From Oceaniferula spumae (GTDB lineage Bacteria; Verrucomicrobiota; Verrucomicrobiia; Verrucomicrobiales; Akkermansiaceae), in the NCBI RefSeq assembly GCF_042849255.1, contig NZ_AP026866.1, positions 2,046,001 to 2,110,000 of the forward strand: 64,000 nucleotides of DNA, written 5' to 3'. A model generated the notes under the pieces. That model was given only the letters and a program-made list of their open reading frames with translations. It had not been told where the DNA came from and did no database searches. Position 1 is the first letter of the stretch; each line of letters begins with the position of its first letter. The translations under genes were made by a program, and so were the position numbers. Positions 52,093-61,068 of this stretch are shown piece after piece.

Positions 52093-52641
52093 ATGAAAAT
52101 CCTTCGTCTCCTAACATTCTTGGCCATCACTACACTTTCCGTATCCGCAGACATCAAAGATGAAATCCGGCAGCTCAGTCGTGAGAAATTTAAACTGACT
52201 ATCGAGACAGGGAAGCTCTTCAGCCAGCACAAGCTCAACGAAAACGCCGAATATATCGAGCTTCAGAATAAATCCCTAGCCGCAGCACGAGAATTCAACA
52301 AAACCCGCCGCGATCATCCAGCACTGAAGGAGTATTATGCCAAAAGCGATGCCGTTCAAAAAAAGGCAGTCCAAGCCAGGGTGAAAGGAGACAAGGAAGC
52401 CTCAAGTAAGGCCATGAGAGAGTTTACTCAAATCCGCATGGATCTTGAAAAGGCAGCCCGTGAGGTGCCGGAACTTCAGGAGTTCCAGAAAAAAGCGGTC
52501 GCTGCCAACACGGCTGCCGAGGATAAAAAACTAGAACTCCTCGAAACCATCCCAGAGGGCAAAGCCCACATCGCTAAAATCAAGGCCCTGGACGCCAAGG
52601 TTGCCGAGTTGCGCAAGCAACTGAACATCTCAAAGCCTTAG
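52093..52641 (+). CDS. Exported coiled-coil protein of unknown function
   Basis: A 182-residue protein: signal peptide ending VSADI, then an almost wholly helical, charged sequence (IKDEIRQLSREKFKLTIETG, AAREFNKTRRDHPALKEYY, MDLEKAAREVPELQEFQKKA, AKVAELRKQL) with heptad-like spacing. It is probably a periplasmic coiled coil. No family is recognised. Its stop overlaps the convergent dinB stop by 4 bases. There is no Shine-Dalgarno before ATG 52093. Confidence 0.68.
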   Translation: MKILRLLTFLAITTLSVSADIKDEIRQLSREKFKLTIETGKLFSQHKLNENAEYIELQNKSLAAAREFNKTRRDHPALKEYYAKSDAVQKKAVQARVKGDKEASSKAMREFTQIRMDLEKAAREVPELQEFQKKAVAANTAAEDKKLELLETIPEGKAHIAKIKALDAKVAELRKQLNISKP

Positions 52642-53681
52642 TCCGGAAACATCTCCAACTGTGGATCGTCTTTCTCATCGACAAGCCGAACACCGATACC
52701 AAATAGTCGCACTGACTTTCCATTCCCCCGCGACCAGGCCTCATCTAACAACAACCTGAAAACATCAGAATTGAGCTGCCCCTGAGCGCTCTCAGCGGTT
52801 GTTCTGGTGAAGTCTGAAAACTTGAGTTTCACAACCAACGATCGCACCTTGCGGTCTCGGTATTTCCCCAGTAACAACTCCTCGATCTCGGTCTGCATCT
52901 GCTGCAGCATCGGCAATAGCTCAGCGGGATTTTTCACATCCTCGGTAAAGGTGTTTTCCTTGCTAATCGATTTCCTACTACGGTGGGCCTTCACCTCACG
53001 GTCGTCTCTCCCCCGGCATAGCTCATAGAGCTCCAGCCCCCATTTACCGAATCGCCGCGACATCGCGAACTTATCGAACTGTTGTAAATCACCACAGGTT
53101 TTGACTCCAAGCTGGGCCAACTTTTCCTGCATACGTTTTCCCACTCCCCAGAGTTTGGAAACTGGCAGATCGCCCATAAAGGCATCGATCTCGCCCGGTT
53201 TCACCTCGAACTGACCATTCGGTTTATTCCAATCGCTGGCAATCTTTGCCAGCATTTTGTTAGGCGCAATACCAGCCGATGCCGTCAGCCGGGTTTCCTC
53301 AAATATTTGCGCCCGCACCTCGCGCGCAATCGCAGAAGCCGACGTGTTCCAGTGACTGACATCTAGGTAAGCCTCGTCAAGAGACAGCGGCTCGATCAGC
53401 TCGGTGAACCGTCCAAAGATGGCCCGGATTTTCGCCGACTCAGATCGGTAAAGATCAAAGCGCACAGGCAACATGATCAGCTGAGGACATGCCTGCACGG
53501 CTTTGAATCCCGGCATCGCAGAGCGGACTCCGTATTTCCGTGCCTCATAGTTCGCAGCACAGATCACCCCGCGTCGACTTGCTCCTCCCACTGCCACAGG
53601 TTTCCCACGCAAATCCGGATTCTCACGTTCCTCCACGGCGGCGTAAAAACAATCCATATCAATGTGGATACACTTCTTCAT
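52638..53681 (-). CDS. dinB: DNA polymerase IV
   Basis: A 347-residue Y-family translesion polymerase. Catalytic metal ligands are in HIDMDCFYAAVE (Asp8) and SLDEAYLDV (Asp-Glu near 103), the palm/fingers segment is GGASRRGVICAANYEARKYGVRSAMP, and the helix-hairpin-helix thumb has KLWGVGKRMQEKLAQLGV. The little-finger domain ends in RLFGIGVRLVDEKDDPQLEMFPD, whose final QLEMF-like stretch should bind the beta clamp. Length is typical. It is convergent with the coiled-coil gene. Confidence 0.97.
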   Translation of the reverse strand: MKKCIHIDMDCFYAAVEERENPDLRGKPVAVGGASRRGVICAANYEARKYGVRSAMPGFKAVQACPQLIMLPVRFDLYRSESAKIRAIFGRFTELIEPLSLDEAYLDVSHWNTSASAIAREVRAQIFEETRLTASAGIAPNKMLAKIASDWNKPNGQFEVKPGEIDAFMGDLPVSKLWGVGKRMQEKLAQLGVKTCGDLQQFDKFAMSRRFGKWGLELYELCRGRDDREVKAHRSRKSISKENTFTEDVKNPAELLPMLQQMQTEIEELLLGKYRDRKVRSLVVKLKFSDFTRTTAESAQGQLNSDVFRLLLDEAWSRGNGKSVRLFGIGVRLVDEKDDPQLEMFPD

Positions 53682-53766
53682 GACAACAGGAAACCCTCTC
53701 CGCCGTGAGATTCCCCCACATCAGACAAAGGGCAAAGGAAAACATGAAAATACCCCGTCTTGATCG

Positions 53767-55257
53767 CTACTTTTCAGGGATCTCGTTGACGGTGTAATAC
53801 GCCTTGGTGTGCAGGAGCTCGCCGCCCTCTTTGGATTTCATAGGTGCGAGATCAAAGTCGTGGATATGCCCCTCGGTGATCTGATCAAGATAGAGCATCA
53901 CCGACATGCCATCATCCGAGGGCACGGCCTTGGTCACCGTCGGCGTCGTGTGATCGACCTCCGGACTACCGTATCCTTCTGAGTAAATATGTGTGTAGGT
54001 TTTTACGGTGTAGACTTCAGGCTTGGCCGCCACGGCAGGGTCCACGGGCTTGGTGAAATTGACCAAAAAACCGTTTTTCTTAATGTTGATTTCCTTGATC
54101 TCGAAGGGGACGATACCGCTCCAGTCGATTCGTTGCAGCGCATACGGTTCGGTGCCTCGCACCGGCCATTGTCGGTTGGTCGTAAAACCACCGGCTACCA
54201 ATTGCCCTTTGGGGGAAAATTCGACGTTCATGATCCCGGTGGCCAGTCCCTCACGGAACGGATAACAGGCGCCCTGCCAAACACCGTTGATCTTTTCGGT
54301 AGTCGCACGGAGGATGATGCTCAGCGTGTAGTCTCCGAGGAAAAACTGATTCTCAAACGGACCGAATTTTCCACCCGTGGTGTCCAGGCGGAATCCGGAA
54401 ATGGATCTGCCCATTTTGATGTAAGGAAACCTAACAACTGGCGGCACCAACTCCTTGACCCGCTTCTTTTCCACCTGCATTCGCGACGGGCTGTTAGGTG
54501 TTACAGCTGGCGTCTCCATCGATGGAACAAAAGGATACCAGTTGTAACTCGCCGGGTGACCAAGAAAGCCTCCTTGCTTGAGGTGCTTCAGAGAACAGGC
54601 ACCATTCCATGGTCCTTGGCTCTCGATGGTAAACATCACCCCTTCTTTATTAGGAGCCACACCCGCCGGACTGCGGAGACCACTGCACACGGGTATCATT
54701 TTACCATCCGGAGTGACCTTCACCGCCCAGCCTCGGAATAAATTATGCGATTTATAGGAACCGCTCAGACCTAAAACGACCCAGACATTGCCATCCGGAT
54801 CATGTTTGGAACCAAAGGCAAACTCATGGCCTTCAGCATAGCCCCAGTTGTTCGACAAGGTGTCATAACGATCAGCCACACCATCGCCATCAGTGTCTTG
54901 AATCCGAGTGACCTCACCAAACTGGGTGGCGGTCATAGCCCCGTCTTTCCATGACAACCCAAAGATCTCATCCTGGCCCGTGGCAAAGAGATGATACTTC
55001 GGGGCTGGTGGAGACTCGAAAACACCATCGACAAAATAGATGTCACCACGACGGGTGCCGACGGCTAAACGCCCATCGGGAAGAATGTCAAAACTGCCGG
55101 TTCGCAAAGGTAGTCCTGTGGGAACAGGAATATTGACGATGGGATAATACTTCTCCTCCTCGGCTGCGGTCCCCCACATACCACCAAGCTCCGCAGCTGA
55201 GACTGCCATCGTTGCGTTGACGGCGATAAAACCTATAAGAGTTGCGATTTTCACCAT
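53767..55257 (-). CDS. Exported sorbosone-dehydrogenase-like beta-propeller
   Basis: A 496-residue exported protein with a signal peptide ending VSAAE, followed by a six-bladed propeller of the glucose/sorbosone dehydrogenase (PQQ-linked) type. Motifs include TGSFDILPDGRLAVGTRRGD, TRIQDTDGDGVADRYDTL, a PDGNVWVVLGLSG blade, CSGLRSPAGVAPNKEGV and VEFSPKGQLVAGGF. The last 100 residues resemble a Big-like sandwich. It overlaps the upstream cytochrome gene by 7 bases, so the pair probably forms an exported dehydrogenase plus electron acceptor. Whether PQQ is bound cannot be judged. The substrate is unknown, perhaps a sugar. Confidence 0.85.
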   Translation of the reverse strand: MVKIATLIGFIAVNATMAVSAAELGGMWGTAAEEEKYYPIVNIPVPTGLPLRTGSFDILPDGRLAVGTRRGDIYFVDGVFESPPAPKYHLFATGQDEIFGLSWKDGAMTATQFGEVTRIQDTDGDGVADRYDTLSNNWGYAEGHEFAFGSKHDPDGNVWVVLGLSGSYKSHNLFRGWAVKVTPDGKMIPVCSGLRSPAGVAPNKEGVMFTIESQGPWNGACSLKHLKQGGFLGHPASYNWYPFVPSMETPAVTPNSPSRMQVEKKRVKELVPPVVRFPYIKMGRSISGFRLDTTGGKFGPFENQFFLGDYTLSIILRATTEKINGVWQGACYPFREGLATGIMNVEFSPKGQLVAGGFTTNRQWPVRGTEPYALQRIDWSGIVPFEIKEINIKKNGFLVNFTKPVDPAVAAKPEVYTVKTYTHIYSEGYGSPEVDHTTPTVTKAVPSDDGMSVMLYLDQITEGHIHDFDLAPMKSKEGGELLHTKAYYTVNEIPEK

Positions 55258-57941
55258 TGGTATTCTATTGTTAGAGTGGAGCGCCCTTTTGGAAGTTTCA
55301 CTGGAATGAGTAGCTCTTTTGTTTCACCTTCTCGGACGGTGCCCTGATGTGCGTCGTCGATTTTAATCTGGAGTGAATCGATGACGTAACTGTGGTCGGA
55401 TTGCTTGGTAATTTTTTTGCCAGCAGCTGCGCGGAAATAGAATAGGTTTTGTGGCTCAGGTGCGTCAAAGGTGAAGGTGCGCTTGAACTTGGTTGCCACA
55501 CCGTTTTCTAACACTTCCTCAAAAAAGTCCTCCACCATGACCTCACCATAACGGTAGCGGAAAGTAGGTCGCCGTTGCTTATCCAAACGGTATCCACGGA
55601 ACTGGTAGCCATGATTGTGAGGAAATAGAAAATCCTTCTTTCCCTTGTACGGCCAGTTCTCATCCATCGACTCCAGACGGTGGAACGGAATACCGGGTGG
55701 AAAGGCAATCCGGTGATCACCACTGGCTTTAAACGATCCATGATTGATGGTTACGAATCCATTCTTCCAAAGTAACCGCAGCGCCATTTCCTCGGAGTCG
55801 AACGCGAGGTTGAGTCGACCTGGATAACCCACCCCAATACCACGGAAGCCCGCAGTCCCCCGGCCTCGTGCGATCTCTGGTTGATCAAAGACGCGGAGTT
55901 CATCTAACTGCGTCATCAGGCCTAAGGGTTTTTTGGCGCGTGTGCCGTCTGACAAGTAGGCCCAGAGCGCTTCGATCTGCTGCTCGCGATTCCCCTTCAA
56001 CATATCCGGCCGGGTCGACTGCCCACCGGGCCAAAAATTCGGCATGATGCCTGTCGTGTGAAAACGTGAAGGATCCTGCATGAACAGGTGGAACCAGTTC
56101 TTTTGGATTCGGTCCGTGAGATTTACCAGATCGAGAGCCCCGGCACCAGCCGCGTGGTGACCATTGAAATCGTGACAGGCAATGCAGCTGAAACCTTTGT
56201 TGCCAATCATCTCATAACCTGCATTCTTCGACTCCTTAATGTTAGAAATCTCAGGCAACTTCACCTCCTCGAGTTGATCCACTTTCCCGAAAAGCTCAAC
56301 GAGATGACCGACGTTCTCTTTGCCATACTGTGGCATCCGAGTGTGCATGTAAAACCGCTGGCGTCCGCCCTGCAGAAGAACTTTTGAAATCCAGTCGGGC
56401 TTGAGTTTCGCCCCCACACTAGTCAGCGCCGGAGGCAAACGTCCTTGATCACCCAGCTCGGGGTGAGAACCGGTAAAGTAGGTGTTTCGCTCTGAAGCGA
56501 TGCCACCCACTTCATCCCGCTCGTGGCAGGCAATGCAGTTAAAGGTCACCAGTGTCTTTGCTATTTCCTCCTTATCGGTGAGCTTGCGCTGCTGAATTCC
56601 TGGCATCGCTTTTTTGATCAATTCGCGCTGCTCGGAGTTCAGAGCATACTGTGCCCACTTACCGTGGGATTCAGTCAAACAGCCTTTGCTTGGATTCAGT
56701 TTATCGAACGATTGGGCCATCTCTGACTTAACACCCATGTCATCGTGACAGCTGGCACATCCTAATGCCTTAAAGTGTTCGGCACCCTGCTTCGCGAGCC
56801 CGGCATCCACCTTCAGAGGCACGAATTCTTTAATTGGTTGGTTAGAAACTGAAAGCAGCTCGCTTTGAAGTGGACCTCGCTCCAGACCGGGCCCCTCCAT
56901 TTCGAATGAAAATGTAGGTTTCCGCCCTGTGTTGAAATACGTCAGCTGAATCTTCCTCCAGCCTGGTTGAAGCTCCACCGTGCCCTGAAGTTTTTTGGGG
57001 CCGCGTTTATCACTCGGCTGTTCCAGCAGCACCTGCTTCCCTTCTACGCGTAGCGCACCACCATTCATTTCCAGGAAAAAGGTGTAGCTTCCAGCCTGTT
57101 TCACATTCATCCAGGTCTCATACTCTACCGCGAAGTGGCGCTCCAACTTGCCGAGGTGGCCTAAGGAAAAATCGCTGACCTGTCCGGCACGTTTGGCCTC
57201 CACTTGTTCGCTGTGCAACCCTTCCCACACCATACCTGTGAATAGCTTGTAACTGACATTGCCCGGAACCCGCGTATCCCTCAACAGGTAGTTGGTGATG
57301 CTACGGATCTCATCTTCAGGCAGCTTCAGATCCGGCATTCTTCCGGAGGGACGGCTGTTGTGAGGATTGCGCAAGAATGCCATCAGGCTTTTACCGCTGT
57401 ATTTCTTATCCAAGGCACCCAGTGGCACCGATGACTTGGGCAACAACTCCTTGCCATTCTGATCACGTGGCGAGTGACAGGCGACACAACCGCGGGAATG
57501 AAACAAACGCTCACCACGGGTCGCGGCTACAGAGTCAGGTGGCTCCGGTGCAAAATCATTTTTTCTCCGCGACAGGAGATAGTGGGTGATCGACTTCGCC
57601 ACCTGTTTCCTTTCCTCAGCGTCGAGATGAGTCATCATATCCGGCATCGTAGTGCCAGGCTTGGTGCCGTGGGGGTCGAGGATAAACTGCTCGATGTAAC
57701 CAAGATTCAGCTGAGATCCAATATCCGCCAGTCTCGGTGCTTTCTTGGAGTCTTTGACGAAGGCCGCATCACTCTGATGGCACGCCGCGCAGTTCAGCTC
57801 CTCCATCAATACCCGACCTTTCAGCACAGGATCGAGTTGACTGGAGTTCAAACCGGGAAGGATGGGCTCAGCGAGGACGGCTGGAGCCACGCTGATTAGC
57901 ATAATGGCTCCGATGTTGAGCTGTTTGGAAAATTGGATCAC
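55251..57941 (-). CDS. Five-haem exported cytochrome c with PA14-like domain
   Basis: An 896-residue exported protein, GTG start at 57941, signal peptide ending VLAE. Five CxxCH haem motifs occur: CAACH near 51, CVACH near 152, CASCH near 395, CIACH near 470 and CIACH near 585. Between the second and third, about residues 220-360, lies a PA14-like region (EGLHSEQVEAKRAGQ, FFLEMNGGALRVEG, PGWRKIQLTYFN). The C-terminal 230 residues are beta-rich. It overlaps by 7 bases the propeller dehydrogenase gene, its likely redox partner. Such proteins are common in Planctomycetes and Verrucomicrobia, and a role in carbohydrate oxidation is inferred. Confidence 0.9.
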   Translation of the reverse strand: MIQFSKQLNIGAIMLISVAPAVLAEPILPGLNSSQLDPVLKGRVLMEELNCAACHQSDAAFVKDSKKAPRLADIGSQLNLGYIEQFILDPHGTKPGTTMPDMMTHLDAEERKQVAKSITHYLLSRRKNDFAPEPPDSVAATRGERLFHSRGCVACHSPRDQNGKELLPKSSVPLGALDKKYSGKSLMAFLRNPHNSRPSGRMPDLKLPEDEIRSITNYLLRDTRVPGNVSYKLFTGMVWEGLHSEQVEAKRAGQVSDFSLGHLGKLERHFAVEYETWMNVKQAGSYTFFLEMNGGALRVEGKQVLLEQPSDKRGPKKLQGTVELQPGWRKIQLTYFNTGRKPTFSFEMEGPGLERGPLQSELLSVSNQPIKEFVPLKVDAGLAKQGAEHFKALGCASCHDDMGVKSEMAQSFDKLNPSKGCLTESHGKWAQYALNSEQRELIKKAMPGIQQRKLTDKEEIAKTLVTFNCIACHERDEVGGIASERNTYFTGSHPELGDQGRLPPALTSVGAKLKPDWISKVLLQGGRQRFYMHTRMPQYGKENVGHLVELFGKVDQLEEVKLPEISNIKESKNAGYEMIGNKGFSCIACHDFNGHHAAGAGALDLVNLTDRIQKNWFHLFMQDPSRFHTTGIMPNFWPGGQSTRPDMLKGNREQQIEALWAYLSDGTRAKKPLGLMTQLDELRVFDQPEIARGRGTAGFRGIGVGYPGRLNLAFDSEEMALRLLWKNGFVTINHGSFKASGDHRIAFPPGIPFHRLESMDENWPYKGKKDFLFPHNHGYQFRGYRLDKQRRPTFRYRYGEVMVEDFFEEVLENGVATKFKRTFTFDAPEPQNLFYFRAAAGKKITKQSDHSYVIDSLQIKIDDAHQGTVREGETKELLIPVKLPKGRSTLTIEYQW

Positions 57942-57968
57942 GATTAGACAAAAATTTATATTGGGGAA

Positions 57969-59546
57969 TCAGCAGCCACAGCCACTTCCGCATGAGGTGG
58001 CACGACGAGCGGCCAGTTTTTCCTCCAGGGCGATGGCGGTAGGTGTGATCGATAGCCCGCCGAGATTGGTGCAGCGCACCTCGCGAGGCATTTGGGTAGC
58101 GACGTGTTTGGCGGTGTCGATGACTTCGTCGAGAGGTATAACGGGGTCATATCCGGCAAGTGCCATGTTTGCACACGACAGCGCATTGCTGGCAGCCATG
58201 ACATTTTTGCCAAGACAGGGCACCTCCACACGATTGGCTACGGGATCACAGATGAGACCGATCATGCTTTGGAAGGCCATGGATGCAGCGGCTATGGATT
58301 GAGTGAGCGATCCTCCAGCGAGGGTCACCATCGCTGCAGCTGCCATACACGCAGCAGATCCGCCCTCGGCCTGACACCCTCCCACCTCTGCGGCAAAGGT
58401 CCAGCGGGTGGCGATGAATACACCGATGAGACCACTGGCTAACAATGCTTTCGCCATCGCTTCCTCATCCAAGTTCATCGACTCAGCCATAGCAACAATG
58501 GCCCCCGGAAGAGCGGCACAGGCACCTGCTGTTGGCGCTGCGACAATCACGCCCATCGAGCTTTTGACCTCCATCAATGCCGTGACATAGAGAATGATCC
58601 GGTTCAAGGCGCCGCCGTCTAGAAGCTTCCCTTCACGCATCATTTCATCAAAGCGTCCGCACTGGTGCCCTAAGACACGATCGTCATACTCAGTACCGGC
58701 AATGCCCTCGGAAATCGAGTGGCGCACGATTCTAACAATATCGACCATTTTCGAAATCACCTCTTCTTCGGTGAGTCCGCCCCGTTGCATTTCGTAATCT
58801 ACCGCCAGTTGCCATAGTGGGGTTTCTTTTCCGCCAACAAACTCTAACATTTCTGCACATGAACTGTAGGGCACTTTGGTGTTCTTACCTGAAACCACCG
58901 GCAACACTGGGGAGAGTCGCTTGACTGTGAGGATGCCTGGGAACTGACTTAGAATCGAGTCGCTAACGAAAGCAGCTCCCTTGACCTCGATCATTTCGCG
59001 ATCGTTCGCATGATGTAAGATGATTTCGTGGGCATCAAATTGATCATCGAGCGCTGCGATCACCTCCTCTGCTGTATGCTCGGTCCATATCAGAGTCTCG
59101 TGACAATCACCGAACATTGAGACAGTGAAACCATCGAGATCAATCACCTCCATCATGCCGCCTCCGGTAGAGATGGCGCGCATAGTGTGGGTTTCCGCAT
59201 CGCTGCGAAATGTCAGACGATAGGTGTTAGGATGAGGATCTCCAGCGTCCACTGTTTCTATTCCCACACGAACACCTGTATCGAGAAAGGCTTGCATCGA
59301 TCCAGGTAAGCGTGCGTCCTCAGCCTCCCAACCCATCAAGCCGCCGAACAATCCCATATCGGATCCTTGGGTGTCGTGGGTATTGGGCAGCGATCCATTA
59401 CGATCAAACTCCACCAAAACATCGGTGAACCGAGATTCCATTAGCTCGCGTACTAGCCTGCCAATGCGCAAGGCAGCAGCGCAATGAGAACTTGAAGGCC
59501 CGCGCATCACTGGGCCTATCACATCATTGAAAATGCTAACGATCAT
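57969..59546 (-). CDS. sdaA: L-serine dehydratase, single-chain iron-sulfur type
   Basis: A 525-residue enzyme that deaminates L-serine to pyruvate using a [4Fe-4S] cluster. The N-terminal (beta) half has FNDVIGPVMRGPSSSHCAAA, HGTGxG-like NTHDTQGSDMGLFGGLMG and a serine-binding ACT-like segment. The C-terminal (alpha) half has VAAPTAGACAALPG, EVGGCQAEGGSAACMAAA and ICDPVANRVEVPCLGKN, which supply the cluster cysteines. The C-terminus ends in CGSGCGC, an unusual Cys-rich tail. The fused length fits the monomeric type II family. It lies 27 bases downstream of the cytochrome gene's start, on the same strand, and is divergent from the M29 peptidase. Confidence 0.92.
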   Translation of the reverse strand: MIVSIFNDVIGPVMRGPSSSHCAAALRIGRLVRELMESRFTDVLVEFDRNGSLPNTHDTQGSDMGLFGGLMGWEAEDARLPGSMQAFLDTGVRVGIETVDAGDPHPNTYRLTFRSDAETHTMRAISTGGGMMEVIDLDGFTVSMFGDCHETLIWTEHTAEEVIAALDDQFDAHEIILHHANDREMIEVKGAAFVSDSILSQFPGILTVKRLSPVLPVVSGKNTKVPYSSCAEMLEFVGGKETPLWQLAVDYEMQRGGLTEEEVISKMVDIVRIVRHSISEGIAGTEYDDRVLGHQCGRFDEMMREGKLLDGGALNRIILYVTALMEVKSSMGVIVAAPTAGACAALPGAIVAMAESMNLDEEAMAKALLASGLIGVFIATRWTFAAEVGGCQAEGGSAACMAAAAMVTLAGGSLTQSIAAASMAFQSMIGLICDPVANRVEVPCLGKNVMAASNALSCANMALAGYDPVIPLDEVIDTAKHVATQMPREVRCTNLGGLSITPTAIALEEKLAARRATSCGSGCGC

Positions 59547-59647
59547 ATTGTTGGTGTTAGGAAATGCATTGGTTTGAATACTTGTAGTCCGATGGCATCA
59601 AGTTCGCACGGGGACATGCGGCAGATGCAATAGAAACAACTACACGA

Positions 59648-59659
59648 GAACCTAGGTTC
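59648..59659. promoter_or_regulatory. 12-base palindrome in divergent spacer
   Basis: GAACCTAGGTTC is a perfect palindrome in the 289-base region between the divergent serine dehydratase and M29 peptidase genes. It could be an operator for a dimeric regulator. No other structure stands out in the spacer. Confidence 0.35.
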
Positions 59660-59835
59660 CAACCAACTGCTTTTGCCAAAATTTTCCACCTTCTTGGCTA
59701 GGTCAAAGAATATCCCAAAAAACCTGTTCAGTGCCCATTCTATCAACATTTCAGAATGTCCAACATCCAGAATTAGCCACATGCGGCGCAGAGCCATTCG
59801 TGACAAATCAGTCGCGACAATTTTAGCTCGGGAGC

Positions 59836-61011
59836 ATGTTAACGCATCTCCACCTGAGCCGCTGGGCTGATGTTCTGGTCCGACATGCCACGAATGTCCG
59901 GCCGGGTGACATCGTGCGCATCACAGCACAACCAGCTGCCGAGCCATTGCTGGAGGCCGTATACCGCAAGGTGCTTGAGGCGGGAGGACACCCGCTAGTG
60001 AACTGCCGCCCGGAGTGCCTGAATGAAGCCTTCTTTGAACTCGCGAACGGTGACCAGCTTGATTGGGAAAGTCCTTTCACGCAGCTGGAAACTGAGAAAG
60101 TGGATGCCACCATCAATATCGGCGCGAGTACCAATCTCCGCACTATGGACCAATTCGATCCGACTCTTATTCAGCGAGCCGCTCGTGCCAACAAATCCAG
60201 CAGAGAATTGTTTTTCCAACGCGCCGCCGCAGCTGATGCCCCGGAGCTCGACTCTGATGTCAAACCTCTGCTCTGGTCGACCACCCTATTTCCAACCAAC
60301 GCTTATGCCCAAGACGCAGGTATGAGCCTCAATGAATACAGCCAGTTTGTGATCAAGGCATGCCAGCTCGATCAAGAGGACCCTGTGAAATTTTGGCAAA
60401 TGTTAGACCAATGGCAGTGCCAGCTTGCACAAACACTCATGGCCGGGAGAGAGCTTCACTTCAGCACTCCTGCAGGCACGGACCTCACGGTAGACATTGC
60501 CGACATGCGCTGGCTTTCCAGTCCGGGGAGAAAGAATTTCCCCGATGGAGAAGTTTATTCAGGCCCCAACCTTAATGCGAAAAACGGCGGAGCTGAAGGT
60601 GTCGTGGTGTTTGACAAACGATGCGTTTACCAAGGCAGATCTGTTCGCAATGCACGTATCGTGATGGAGAATGGTCGAGCTACTGATGTAACCGCAGATG
60701 AAGGAGAAGCTTTTCTCATTTCCATGCTCGATCAAGACGACGGCGCACGCCGCATCGGTGAAGTTGCCTTCGGAACCAATCGCGCGATCACTCAACCGAC
60801 TGGTCAGATTCTCTTTGACGAGAAAATGGGTGGCTCTTTCCACCTCGCATTTGGTGCCGGATATCCGGAAACAGGGAACGTCAACAAAAGCGCACTTCAC
60901 TGGGATCTCATCGCATCACTCGGTCAGGGATCAAAAGTTTCTCTTGATGGCGAACCATTCTGTATCGACGGACATTTTGTAAATATGCCACCCGAAGTTT
61001 CGTGGACCTAA
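59836..61011 (+). CDS. M29-family aminopeptidase
   Basis: A 391-residue cytoplasmic aminopeptidase of the AmpS/AmpT (thermophilic aminopeptidase) family. Conserved phrases are VRPGDIVRITAQPAAEPLLE, STPAGTDLTVDIADM, NFPDGEVYSGP (metal-binding Glu), EVAFGTNRAI and the metal site in GGSFHLAFGAGYPETGNVNKSALHWDLI. The usual motif has THxxG-type His and Glu ligands, and these are present. Start ATG 59836 has GGGAG just upstream. It precedes another peptidase on the same strand by 57 bases. Confidence 0.88.
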   Translation: MLTHLHLSRWADVLVRHATNVRPGDIVRITAQPAAEPLLEAVYRKVLEAGGHPLVNCRPECLNEAFFELANGDQLDWESPFTQLETEKVDATINIGASTNLRTMDQFDPTLIQRAARANKSSRELFFQRAAAADAPELDSDVKPLLWSTTLFPTNAYAQDAGMSLNEYSQFVIKACQLDQEDPVKFWQMLDQWQCQLAQTLMAGRELHFSTPAGTDLTVDIADMRWLSSPGRKNFPDGEVYSGPNLNAKNGGAEGVVVFDKRCVYQGRSVRNARIVMENGRATDVTADEGEAFLISMLDQDDGARRIGEVAFGTNRAITQPTGQILFDEKMGGSFHLAFGAGYPETGNVNKSALHWDLIASLGQGSKVSLDGEPFCIDGHFVNMPPEVSWT

Positions 61012-61068
61012 TCACGCCACCACCTCTGAGAGACGCCCCTGTAACATTCAATTAAACCATCTATCTCC

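Noticed and set aside
57862..58302. 146-residue plus-strand open frame across the cytochrome/serine dehydratase junction
   Set aside because: Antisense to both genes; no motifs or start context.
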